Source: Pelagibacterium flavum (GTDB lineage: Bacteria; Pseudomonadota; Alphaproteobacteria; Rhizobiales; Devosiaceae). From it: a DNA stretch of 64,000 nucleotides. The translations under genes were made by a program, and so were the position numbers. The stretch covers positions 372,001 to 436,000 of the forward strand of contig NZ_CP107716.1 of assembly GCF_025854335.1 (NCBI RefSeq), in the 5' to 3' direction. This document shows positions 53,447-62,753 of the stretch, piece by piece; the stretch's first letter is position 1; every line of letters starts with the position of its first letter. The notes under the pieces were generated by a model. That model had not been told where the DNA came from. It searched no databases and saw only the letters and a program-made list of their open reading frames with translations.

Positions 53447-55735
53447 TCACCGTTCTTGAGCCCACCTCGGCTTCTCCCGCCCGCCTTGTACCAAACGCGA
53501 AGCGTCGCATGCGGGCATGGCTTTGCCGAAATAATAGCCCTGACCATACTCGCCGCCGCGCCGGACAATCTCCTGCATTTCCTGTTGTGATTCAATTCCT
53601 TCCGCGATAACGGGCAGTCCAAGGCTCTTGGCAAGATCAATCACGGAACTGACGATCTTGGCGCTTCCGGCATTGGACTGCATCGAGGAGATAAAAGATC
53701 GATCGATCTTGATCTTGTCGAATTTCAGTTCACGCAGGTTGTAGAGACTTGAATAACCGGTTCCGAAGTCGTCCAGCGAGATTTTTATTCCGAGTTCCTG
53801 GATCGCGACCAAAGCAGAGCGCGCAGCCTCGATGTCGGCAACAAGCGACGTCTCAGTGACTTCTATCTCAAGTCGTTTTGGCGGGAAATCAGTCTCCGAG
53901 AGGGTGGCGAGCAGCTTAACCGGCAAAAGAGGGTCGGTAAGATGGATTGCAGAAATGTTGAGCGAAATCGTGATGTGGTTGGGCCAGTCAAGCGCATCAA
54001 GGCACGCACGGCGTAACAGATCGTAGGTCATATCACCAATCAGGCCAAGCTTTTCCACGATGGGAATGAAGACGTCCGGTGCGATATGGCCTTGCGTTGG
54101 ATGGTGCCAGCGCGCCAGGATTTCGAAGCCGACAAGCTGCCCCTCTGTCAGATGCATGAGAGGCTGGTAGTGCGGCTGGATGTCCTTTTGTAACACCGCC
54201 CGCCGCACGTCCCGTTCGAGCGCCATGCGCTCGCGAAGAGCGTCTTCCATGCCTTGTGCAAAAAGCCGATAGGTTCCCCGACCTTCTTCCTTGGCGCGAT
54301 ACATCGCCATGTCGGCGGCGCGAAGCAGAGTATCTGCATCCGCTCCGTCATCTGGACAAAGAGATATGCCTACGCTCGCGCCCACTTCAACGACCTGGTC
54401 GCCAATGCTGATCGGATGGCTGAGGTCGGCCACGATGCGGGCAGCCAAAGCGGATGCAGCCTCAGCGGGAGTTGCATTCGCGCAATCAAGGATCACGCCG
54501 AACTCGTCGCCGCCCAAGCGCGCCACAGTGTCTTCATTCCTGGTCAACGCGCCCAGACGTTCAGCGATTTCGCGCAACACGTCATCGCCTGTAGCGTGGC
54601 CATTGATGTCGTTGATTGGTTTGAAGCCGTCTAAATCGACAATCATCACTGCGGAGCGCGTAGAGCCGCGCTGGGCGCGAGCGACAGCCTTACCCAGCGT
54701 GTCAGCGAAAAGCCGTCTGTTCGGTAATCCTGTGAGCGCATCGTGCCTCGCCAGTGACTCGGCGAGACGATGAGCGGCTTCTGTTGCCTCGTGAGCTTTT
54801 TCAAGCGCTGCCACATGTCTTTGATAGGTCTGTTCCTTTTCTTGGGCGGCTTTGGCCTCGGCCAATTTGAGGCTGGAGATATCGGTGTCGGTCCCGACAA
54901 TGCGCGCAACACTGCCATCAGGCATGAATTCTACGGGTCGTCCGCGGCTTAGAACCCAGATGTAGTGCCCGTCCTGATGCCTTTCGCGGTACTCGAAAGC
55001 GTTTTGGTGAAGTTCGCCGGAATTCTGCTGGTTGGTTTCGCGAATCAGCCGCTCCCTATCCTCGGGATGGACGCGCTCGAGCCAGGCTTGGCGGGATGGG
55101 TCTACCGGATCGTTGGGGCCTATGCCCCGCATCGTTCGCCACATGGGCGAGAAATAGGCCGTGCCGGTCTTTAGGTTGTGGTCCCAGACGCCTTGACCTG
55201 CGCCCTCAAGGGCAAAATTCCATCTGCTCTCGCTTTCGGCCAACGCATCTTCCGCCAACTTGCGCCCGGTAATGTCCCGGGAAACACCGACGAGGCCCTT
55301 AATCGCCCCGCTCGCGTCGCGCAGTGGTAGCTTTGAGGTCGCCAACCACTTCTTCTCGCCAGAGGCAGTCACGATAAACTCCTCAAGGTCGATTTTCGGT
55401 TGCCCCGATTTCAATACGGTCTGTTCGTCGGCGAAGAACTTTTCCGCCAGTTCTCTGGGATGTAGGTCGAAATCGGTTCTACCGGTCAGGTCGCCAACTG
55501 AAAGTCCGAGGTCCGTTGCAACCGCCACATTGGCAACAACGAAGCGGCTGTCTGCGTCCTTTACGAATAGGTAATCAGGCACGCAATTTATCACGGTACG
55601 AAGGAGGTGTTCCTGTGAAACGAGATCTAACAGTGACGTGTTCGTACCCATCGAAGACGGGAGCATTCCGTGGTTGATATCCGATCGACGGCGCGCGTTG
55701 ACCCGGCGCGCTTTGTTTGGGTCTGTGTAGGACAA
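53447..55735 (-). CDS. PAS-PAS-GGDEF-EAL cyclic-di-GMP enzyme
   Basis: A 762-residue cytoplasmic protein: PAS near 45-165, a second PAS near 170-290, GGDEF domain with LGGDEF intact and an RNED inhibitory I-site five residues before it, then an EAL domain in which the signature reads EIL (GFEILARW) with the rest of the site present (NISAIH, EVTETSL, DDFGTGYSS, KIDRSF). It can probably make c-di-GMP and may also degrade it. Divergent from another GGDEF-EAL gene 440 bp away. No membrane segments are seen, so the signal is probably intracellular. Confidence 0.92.
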   Translation of the reverse strand: MSYTDPNKARRVNARRRSDINHGMLPSSMGTNTSLLDLVSQEHLLRTVINCVPDYLFVKDADSRFVVANVAVATDLGLSVGDLTGRTDFDLHPRELAEKFFADEQTVLKSGQPKIDLEEFIVTASGEKKWLATSKLPLRDASGAIKGLVGVSRDITGRKLAEDALAESESRWNFALEGAGQGVWDHNLKTGTAYFSPMWRTMRGIGPNDPVDPSRQAWLERVHPEDRERLIRETNQQNSGELHQNAFEYRERHQDGHYIWVLSRGRPVEFMPDGSVARIVGTDTDISSLKLAEAKAAQEKEQTYQRHVAALEKAHEATEAAHRLAESLARHDALTGLPNRRLFADTLGKAVARAQRGSTRSAVMIVDLDGFKPINDINGHATGDDVLREIAERLGALTRNEDTVARLGGDEFGVILDCANATPAEAASALAARIVADLSHPISIGDQVVEVGASVGISLCPDDGADADTLLRAADMAMYRAKEEGRGTYRLFAQGMEDALRERMALERDVRRAVLQKDIQPHYQPLMHLTEGQLVGFEILARWHHPTQGHIAPDVFIPIVEKLGLIGDMTYDLLRRACLDALDWPNHITISLNISAIHLTDPLLPVKLLATLSETDFPPKRLEIEVTETSLVADIEAARSALVAIQELGIKISLDDFGTGYSSLYNLRELKFDKIKIDRSFISSMQSNAGSAKIVSSVIDLAKSLGLPVIAEGIESQQEMQEIVRRGGEYGQGYYFGKAMPACDASRLVQGGREKPRWAQER

Positions 55736-55842
55736 GCCCGTCTCCTCTCGAATGCACGGCGCAAATCAGGCGCGGACGGTATCAGCGCGTAATTGCCAAG
55801 CGATTAACCAGTGAAGGGTCCTCATCGCCCGCGTTGCGGCTC

Positions 55843-55881
55843 CGCCGCTGCCGGCCTCAAACGTTTCACTCTCGGCCAATC
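55843..55881. repeat. Copy 2 of the dispersed 40-bp motif
   Basis: It contains GCTGCCGGCCTCAAAC, GTTTCACT and GGCCAATCA, parallel to 2492-2530. It lies between the two divergent GGDEF-EAL genes; the remaining 400 bp of this gap hold no gene that I can support. Confidence 0.45.
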
Positions 55882-56175
55882 AATGTCCAGCCGATGATTG
55901 CTGCTGAGAAGTGATCGATTGGATGCTCCCTCCCGATGCCGAGCGTCGACCGCAAGGCCGGTCGGGTTATGGTACCTTTGGCTGCAAGGTCTGCGCGACG
56001 AGGGTAAACGGCGTGAAAATGACGAACAGCGAGCAATTTGTGAAAGGAGCGCTTAACCCTTCCAACAGTTTTTACGAATTGACTGCAACACGTCGGGTGG
56101 CAGGTTAAGTACGGAAATGGGCTATTAATCCAGTCGTGATCCAATAACTCAAGTAATTGAGGGCTCAGAAAAACG

Positions 56176-58716
56176 ATGGACGACAGCCAGCTCTTCGAAA
56201 CGCTTACGCGCGCCGTCCCAGGACTTGTCTGGGTCTGTGACGCGCACGGCCATGTAGAGTTCAACAATGCCAACTGGACAGAGTTCACCGGTCTTCCACA
56301 GAGCCACGGTCTCGGACAGGGGTGGCTGGATGCCATTCATCCGGCCGACGCCGCAGCGTTTCGCGCGCAATTGCCGATCGATCAAAACACCCAGGAAAAT
56401 GTGCAGGCCGAAATGCGCGTTCGTCGCCATGATGGTGTTTTCCACCGTCATCTGCTCAATGTTCGCTACGTGGGTGACGGCAAATGGGTGGGTTGCGCGA
56501 TCGATGCTCACGATTGGCTGACGACCGAACTTCGTGATGCCACCCAGGGCCATATTCTGGAGATGGTCACGGCAGGTCTCGAACTGTCGCACCTACTCGC
56601 GGAGCTTTGCAGGGCCGCGCAACGCCAGATCCCGGGAGCGACCTGTAGCATATTGCTCGTTGATGCAGCCAAGGGATGCTTTACTGCGGGCCATGCTCCC
56701 AATCTGCCTGTGGAAATGATGTCGGCGGTCCCCGCCATCAAAATTGGCACCGGCGTTGGTTCATGCGGCACTGCCGCGTTCGAAAAGCGCGACGTCATCA
56801 GCACAGATATCGCCAATGACCCTCTTTGGGACAGCTGGAGAGAAATGGTACTGCCGCTGGGGTTTCAGGCCTGCTGGTCAAAGCCAGTCTTTGCCTCCAA
56901 TGGTGACGTCATTGCCTCGTTCGGCTTCTACTTTCAAGAAAAGCGCGCGCCCAATCCCGCGGAACTCCATGAGCTTACACGGTTGCGTGGCCTTGCGTCC
57001 CTGGCAATCGAACGCGCCCGTATGTTTGAGGCCTTGCGCGAAAGTGAGGAGCACTACCGGCACACGGTGGAGCAGAACCCTCAAATTCCTTGGACTTCCG
57101 ATCCGCACGGCCACATCTTGAGTGTGTCATCGCGTTGGACAGAAATGACCGGAATCAGTCAGTCCGAAGCCCTCGGCAATGGCTGGCTACAGGCCTTGCA
57201 CCCCGACGATATCACACCGACAATTGAAAACTGGGATGAGGGACTGTCCACCGGGAAACCGGTGGACATCAATTACCGCATTCGCCTCAAGGATGGAGAT
57301 TATCGCTGGGCACGCGCTCGAGCAACGGCTCGCAAGGACGAACTGGGAAAGATCATCCGGTGGTATGGGACAGTCGAAGATATCCACGAGCAATATCTCG
57401 CCAGTGAGAAGCTCCAGCGTCAGGCTTATCAAGATGACCTGACAGAACTGCCAAACCGCCGACGATTTGTCGAAGAGCTAAAACGACGCCTGGGCTCTTT
57501 GCGTGACACGATCGGCTTGATGGTCCTGGATATGGATGACTTCAAGCTCGTCAATGATCGATACGGCCACCTCACGGGCGACGCGGTTCTCCGCCTTTTT
57601 GCCCGCTATCTCCAGCGTATCGTGGCGTCCGATGAATTTGTCGCACGCCTCGGTGGCGACGAGTTTGCAATCATCTGCTGCAACATCTCTGACGACCATT
57701 GTCTGGCCGATAGGGCGCACTCAATTGAGGTGCAGCTCGAAACGTATCTCAAGTCCAACAAGAAGACCCGCTCCTGTCGTCCCAGCATAGGTTGCACCGT
57801 TGGGAAGCGCGGCGATAGCCCCGATGAGGTGTTCAAGCGGGCCGATCTGGCGCTTTACGCTGCCAAAGCTGCTGGCAAAAGCACCGTCAGGCTCTTTAAC
57901 CCCGGTATCCGCAGTGCAGCATCCAAACGGAGCGAAGCCCTAGAACTGGCAAGGACCGCTCTTCGTGAACATTGGATCGAGCCATTCTACCAGCCGATAA
58001 TCAATCTTAAAGACCAGAGCATTCGTGGCTTTGAAGCCCTATTGCGTATCCGGCATCCCAACAAGGGGCTTCTCACGCCCATTGAGATAAAAGACGCTCT
58101 GGACGATCCCCGTTTGGCCGACAGCATCGGCACTCGCATGGCTCGGTGCGTGATCGATCACATGTCAAAGTGTGCTGCCGTAGATATCATGTACGGCCAA
58201 GTTTCGCTCAATCTCGCTACCGAGAACCTGGTCAACACCAAATACGTGGACGACCTTCTCGGCTACCTCAAGGAAAACCAGTTACCTCCTGACGCGATAA
58301 AGCTGGAAATCACCGAGCGCGTGCTGATGGATGATCTGGGCGACGTCGTGGTGGCCAACCTTGGCAAACTGCGCGAAATTGGGATCGGTATTTCTCTGGA
58401 CGATTTCGGAACCGGCTATGCATCACTGGTTCACCTTCAGGCGTTTCCGGTTGATGAAATCAAGATCGATCGATCGTTTATCGCGGGCCTGGGGACAGAC
58501 GCCAACAAGGGCGAAATCGTGCACGCCATGCTGGGCCTTGCCAAAACACTCGGCCTGGTCACAGTGGCAGAAGGCATAGAAACCCAAGGGGAAGCGCTAA
58601 GATTGGCAGCATGGGGATGCGATTTTGGACAGGGCTATCTGTTTGACAGGCCCATGCCATTCGAACAGGCCAAACGCCTGATGGCAGGACAGCATCGGCA
58701 CCGCAAACACAACTGA
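56176..58716 (+). CDS. PAS-GAF-PAS-GGDEF-EAL cyclic-di-GMP enzyme
   Basis: An 846-residue protein: PAS near 5-125, GAF near 140-285 (GTGVGSCGTAAFEKRDV is characteristic), a second PAS near 290-410, GGDEF with LGGDEF intact but no RxxD I-site at the expected position, and an EAL domain with FEALLR, NLATENL, ITERVLM, DDFGTGYAS and KIDRSF. It may work mainly as a phosphodiesterase or be bifunctional. It is divergent from the previous enzyme. With two HWE kinases downstream it forms a signalling block next to the polysaccharide genes. Confidence 0.92.
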   Translation: MDDSQLFETLTRAVPGLVWVCDAHGHVEFNNANWTEFTGLPQSHGLGQGWLDAIHPADAAAFRAQLPIDQNTQENVQAEMRVRRHDGVFHRHLLNVRYVGDGKWVGCAIDAHDWLTTELRDATQGHILEMVTAGLELSHLLAELCRAAQRQIPGATCSILLVDAAKGCFTAGHAPNLPVEMMSAVPAIKIGTGVGSCGTAAFEKRDVISTDIANDPLWDSWREMVLPLGFQACWSKPVFASNGDVIASFGFYFQEKRAPNPAELHELTRLRGLASLAIERARMFEALRESEEHYRHTVEQNPQIPWTSDPHGHILSVSSRWTEMTGISQSEALGNGWLQALHPDDITPTIENWDEGLSTGKPVDINYRIRLKDGDYRWARARATARKDELGKIIRWYGTVEDIHEQYLASEKLQRQAYQDDLTELPNRRRFVEELKRRLGSLRDTIGLMVLDMDDFKLVNDRYGHLTGDAVLRLFARYLQRIVASDEFVARLGGDEFAIICCNISDDHCLADRAHSIEVQLETYLKSNKKTRSCRPSIGCTVGKRGDSPDEVFKRADLALYAAKAAGKSTVRLFNPGIRSAASKRSEALELARTALREHWIEPFYQPIINLKDQSIRGFEALLRIRHPNKGLLTPIEIKDALDDPRLADSIGTRMARCVIDHMSKCAAVDIMYGQVSLNLATENLVNTKYVDDLLGYLKENQLPPDAIKLEITERVLMDDLGDVVVANLGKLREIGIGISLDDFGTGYASLVHLQAFPVDEIKIDRSFIAGLGTDANKGEIVHAMLGLAKTLGLVTVAEGIETQGEALRLAAWGCDFGQGYLFDRPMPFEQAKRLMAGQHRHRKHN

Positions 58717-58795
58717 AGGTGTCTGTCCTTGGAACCTTCCGGGTGACGGGGCATTTACAACGACTTCGCCATCATAGCGCCCGATCTTGGCACCA

Positions 58796-59767
58796 ATGAC
58801 ATTTCCACCCATTAGTAGCGATTCCTGGCTTGCAGCCCTCGTGGAGAGCAGCTCTGACGCTATCATCTCCAAAACTCTCGACGGAATTGTGATGTCGTGG
58901 AACGCCAGTGCGGAACGCACCTTTGGCTATACGGCCGACGAAATGGTTGGCCAGTCTATCCTCAAGATCATCCCGCCGGAACGTCACGATGAAGAAGCCT
59001 TGATCCTTGATCGGATCGGTCGAGGGGAACGCATAGAGCACTTTGAAACCAAACGCCGGCGCAAAGACGGTGCTTTGGTAGAAATCTCGCTCACGGTCTC
59101 TCCTATTATGGATGAAGCCGGGATCGTTCTGGGTGTGTCAAAGATTGCCCGGGATATTTCGGAAGCTCGGCGAAGCCGCGAGATGCAACGGTTCCTGATG
59201 CGTGAAGTAAACCACCGGTCAAAGAACCTGCTCGCGGTTGTCGAAGCAATGGTCCGTCGCTCCGCTCGCCAGGCAGAACCCGCCCAGTTTGCGCAGGCCA
59301 TATCGGCCCGTGTTTCCGCGCTTTCGCGTACGCAGGACCTGATCGTCCAGGGTGACTGGTTAGGTGTAGAGTTATACGACCTCGTATTCGCGCATGCATC
59401 GGTCGTTCATCCTGAACGACTGCTGCAATATGCAATCTCGGGACCAAACCTACGCGTTTCTCCCGGTGCAGCTCAAGCCTTGGGTCTCGCATTGCATGAA
59501 TTGTTTTCGGGATCATGCAAGCGGCTGGGACAAGCTGCAAATGGCAGGGTCACCGTATCCTGGTCGGGTGACCTTGACGCCAGATATCTGGAATTTTCAT
59601 GGTCAGAGCACATTGGCGGCAACCCGACCACTGCCGATGAGTTCGCACAGGACGTTTTAAGTAAGGTTTCGCCGGTCTCGCTAAACGGCGTTGGCACATT
59701 TTCCGTCACCGATAGGGGATGGCAATGGTCAGTTTCGACGACTTCAGACGTCGTCTTCGGGCCATAG
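58796..59767 (+). CDS. PAS-HWE histidine kinase with degenerate ATP-binding N-box
   Basis: A 323-residue kinase: an N-terminal PAS (LVESSSDAIISKTLDGIVMSW by pieces) and an HWE domain with phospho-acceptor histidine in REVNHRSKNLLA and the WxE motif in FSWSEHIGG. The N-box reads LHELFSGSCK where this family has LHELATNxxK, so the Mg-binding asparagine is missing. The glycine box is also weak (GVGTFSV). ATP binding may therefore be lost, leaving a phosphotransfer or scaffold role. The ATG at 58796 is preferred to a TTG three codons earlier. Confidence 0.82.
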   Translation: MTFPPISSDSWLAALVESSSDAIISKTLDGIVMSWNASAERTFGYTADEMVGQSILKIIPPERHDEEALILDRIGRGERIEHFETKRRRKDGALVEISLTVSPIMDEAGIVLGVSKIARDISEARRSREMQRFLMREVNHRSKNLLAVVEAMVRRSARQAEPAQFAQAISARVSALSRTQDLIVQGDWLGVELYDLVFAHASVVHPERLLQYAISGPNLRVSPGAAQALGLALHELFSGSCKRLGQAANGRVTVSWSGDLDARYLEFSWSEHIGGNPTTADEFAQDVLSKVSPVSLNGVGTFSVTDRGWQWSVSTTSDVVFGP

Positions 59768-60067
59768 ATCATCGATCCGTCGGCCATCCGGCCCCCTAAC
59801 GTAGTCGTGTTGCGTCCAATGTGGTTGTGATTTAGCATAGATCCGTCCAGTGGCGGGGCAATCCACATGCACCAAGATGAACTCGCAATTGCTGTTGCAG
59901 AGACGACTCCCGCCATGCTGTGGATGGGTGACGAAGACGGGCGTTGTTTGTTTCTCAACGGCGCACTCCGCAAATTCTGGGGCGTTAATTGAGCTACTCC
60001 CCGAAAATGGGACGCTGACGTAAGCTACGAATTGTTGTCTGCTGGTCTTCGACGATGGAGATCAGAG

Positions 60068-60361
60068 ATGTCGAAACGAAAGCAGCATTCGCCCGAGTTC
60101 AAGGCGAAGGTCGCCCTGGAAGCATTGAAGGGCGAAGAGACGGTATCGGAATTGGCGAGCCGGTTCGGTATCCACCCCACGATGATCCACCAATGGAAGC
60201 GGGCGTTACTCGAAGGGGCATCGGGTGTGTTCGAGCGTGGCGGGCGCAAAAAGCCAGAGATTGACGATGAACAGGTCAAGGATCTGCACGCCAAGATCGG
60301 AGAGCTGGCCGTCGCCAACGATTTTTTGTCACGAAAGCTCAAGCCCTGGGGCGGGAAGTGA
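60068..60361 (+). CDS. IS3-family OrfA (HTH)
   Basis: A 97-residue helix-turn-helix protein: HSPEFKAKVALEALKGEETV, then SELASRFGIHPTMIHQWKR, followed by a coiled-coil leucine zipper. It binds the element ends. OrfB starts at a GTG overlapping this stop in the -1 frame, and a T-run near 60322 could serve as slippery sequence for a fused OrfAB product, as in other IS3 elements. Confidence 0.92.
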   Translation: MSKRKQHSPEFKAKVALEALKGEETVSELASRFGIHPTMIHQWKRALLEGASGVFERGGRKKPEIDDEQVKDLHAKIGELAVANDFLSRKLKPWGGK

Positions 60362-61221
60362 GACGGGGGATGATAGAACCTGATCACCCCGTTCTCTCGA
60401 TTGGCAAGCAGTGCACGCTGCTGTCGCTCTCGCGTTCCTCGTTCTACTACACGCCGAAAGGCGAGACCGAGATCAACCTCGCGCTAATGCGCAGGATCGA
60501 TGAGCAATTCCTGGAGACACCCTTCTTCGGAGTCCGGCAGATGACCTGGCACCTGCGCAATGAAGGGCACCTGGTGAACGAGAAGCGCGTGCGGCGGCTG
60601 ATGCGGCTCATGGGGCTGATGCCAATCTACCAGAAGCCCAATACCTCGAGACCGGCCAAGGGACACAAGGTTTGGCCGTATCTTCTAAAGGGATTGAGGG
60701 TGGAACGTCCGAACCAGGCCTGGGCTGCGGACATCACGTATCTTCCGATGCGCCGGGGCTTTCTCTACCTGGTGGCCATCATGGACTGGCACACCCGCAA
60801 AGTCTTGGCCTGGCGCATCTCGAACACGCTGGAGGCAGACTTCTGCATCGAAGCATTGAACGAGGCGGTCCACAAGTTCGGCCCACCCGAGGTCATGAAC
60901 ACCGATCAAGGCAGCCAGTTCACGTCCTTTGCCTGGACCGATCGGTTGCGACGAATGGGAGTGCGCATCTCCATGGATGGCAAGGGGCGGTTCCTCGACA
61001 ATATCTTTGTCGAGCGGCTCTGGCGCACCCTCAAATACGAATGCGTCTATCTGCACGCTTGGGAAACTGGATCACAGGCTCGTGCTGGCGTCCGCGACTG
61101 GATGGAATTCTACAATCATCGACGCCCTCATTCCGCCCTTGGCGGTAAACCGCCTGCCGTGATCTATTGGCAGCGCATTGAGCAAAACCAACCCGACCAG
61201 CAGGTGCAACGAGTAGCTTAA
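60358..61221 (+). CDS. IS3-family OrfB transposase
   Basis: A 287-residue DDE transposase. The catalytic triad lies in WAADITYLPM (Asp), NTDQGSQFTS (Asp) and DNIFVERLWRTLKYE (Glu), with a preceding HTH_21 segment (FGVRQMTWHLRNEGHLVNEKR by pieces). Length and motifs are complete. Usually translated as OrfAB by -1 frameshifting; here the GTG start at 60358 would allow separate translation too. Confidence 0.94.
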   Translation: MRRGMIEPDHPVLSIGKQCTLLSLSRSSFYYTPKGETEINLALMRRIDEQFLETPFFGVRQMTWHLRNEGHLVNEKRVRRLMRLMGLMPIYQKPNTSRPAKGHKVWPYLLKGLRVERPNQAWAADITYLPMRRGFLYLVAIMDWHTRKVLAWRISNTLEADFCIEALNEAVHKFGPPEVMNTDQGSQFTSFAWTDRLRRMGVRISMDGKGRFLDNIFVERLWRTLKYECVYLHAWETGSQARAGVRDWMEFYNHRRPHSALGGKPPAVIYWQRIEQNQPDQQVQRVA

Positions 61222-62082
61222 TTTACGCCGAAATCTGTCCAGCGATTGGGGGGTAGCTCAAATCCCGCAAAACTCGATGAATTTGATTGGACCTCAACTC
61301 TACACCCCGAGGACGTCGAACTGCTGCAAAAGCCATTTATTAACGCAATGAACGAGCAGGCCCCTTTCGTGGTAGAGGCACGCTATCGTCGTGCCGACGG
61401 AATTTATCGGATAATGCGCACCGAAGCCAATCCGCGGTTTGACAGCACTGGACAATTCCTTGGAATGACCGGGCTCAATACCGACGTCACAGACCAGCGG
61501 ATCGCGGAGGAACAATCACGCTATTTGATGGGCGAGCTCAATCATCGCACCAAAAACCTGCTCACCGTCATCCAGGCTATTGCCCGCAATACCGCGCGCA
61601 CGACTTCGCCTGAAGCGTTTCTTGATGCGTTTGGAGCAAGACTTGGTGGACTTGCGGCCAGTAACGACCTCCTGGTTTCGAAAGACTGGGCCTCTGTGCT
61701 GATCAGGGACCTCGTATTCGGTCAGCTTCAAACCATTGGTGCTGACCGTGATAGCCGGGTTAGGGTGCAGGGGCCGAGCATTCTTGTCTGTCCGCAATAT
61801 GCGCAGACGATCGGCATGGCGCTGCATGAACTGGCTACCAACAGTTTGAAGCATGGCGCTCTTTCGCAGCCGTCGGGGTCATTAAGAGTGGAATGGGCCG
61901 GGGATCCGAAGGGCCGTTGGTATATCGAATGGGACGAAACCCTGTCTGAGTCGTTAGCACCGCCGGCTCACAGAGGCTTTGGTCGGGTCGTCATGGTGGA
62001 TATGGTCGAACGCGCCATAAAGGGTTCGGTCGAGCTTGCGTTCCGCCCTCACGGCATTCTTTGGCGTTTGAACGTTGATTGA

Positions 62083-62753
62083 CCGAGTGGGTCTCTCAGA
62101 CGTCAATGGATGAGCGCTGCACCTTATGGTTTTGAAGCTGTGCGATGTCACCAATCCAACCCACTTAGGTTATGGACAATCTTCATCGTTTCAAGGCTGA
62201 CGGTGATTGCGCGCTGGAAAAGCTCCAGCGGCCAAGCCGTAATGTTGCCTTCCTGGTTTCCACCCCACGCTCTCGAAACCAGTACCAACCGCGCAATTGA
62301 CAGTAACCGTGCACCCAACGGTTGAACTTGAGTTGATGATTTCTAAAGTCGGAGTGCTGGTGAGCTGGCGGAAAAGAATACGCACAGCGGCGCCTTATCG
62401 AGTGGCGACCAAGGTGACCTAGTCTGGCTTTAAAAGAGCGGAACCGCACCATTGCGCCAGTTATTGGGTAGGCGCGTCGCGGATAACCAACATTGCATTG
62501 GGCAATTGCGATGCCCGCTGTGGGGGTGGTCCGGCGCCGGGCAAGTCGTGCTGCCATAGTATTTACTCCTGCGCGACCCTCTGCCGGCTGACGCGGCGCA
62601 TCGCAGCATCCTGCGGCGCGAAAACTTGCTGCCTCCCCAGCTCAGAGCACGTTCCGACGCACGCACACCGATCTCCATTTTCTCGATGAGAAAACGAAAA
62701 GTTAACAAAGGGCTTTTAGCGTTTCCGTTTTGGCCAAAGTCCGGAGCGCTCTG
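62083..62753. other. 670-bp gap before the serine hydrolase gene
   Basis: No gene that I can support; open frames on both strands are short and without ribosome sites. The last 60 bases contain the likely promoter of the hydrolase gene. Confidence 0.4.

Larger units (their letters stand above)
59990..61260 (+). mobile_element. IS3-family insertion sequence, 1271 bp
   Basis: Ends are TGAGCTACTCCCC (59990) and, read inward from 61260, TGAGCTACCCCCC. AAT is duplicated at 59987-59989 and 61261-61263. It carries orfA and orfB without visible damage, so it is probably recent and may be active. Confidence 0.93.
59867..62082 (+). pseudogene. PAS-HWE histidine kinase, interrupted by an IS3 element
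   Basis: The 5' part (59867-59989) encodes MHQDELAIAVAETTPAMLWM and ends FWGVN. The 3' part from 61261 continues PAKLDEFDWTSTLHPEDVEL through the phospho-acceptor GELNHRTKNLL, the intact N-box LHELATNSLKHGAL and the end LNVD. Deleting 59990-61260 and one AAT restores one frame across the PAS domain. The ancestral kinase would have been about 315 residues with all HWE motifs, in contrast to the neighbouring degenerate kinase. Confidence 0.92.
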
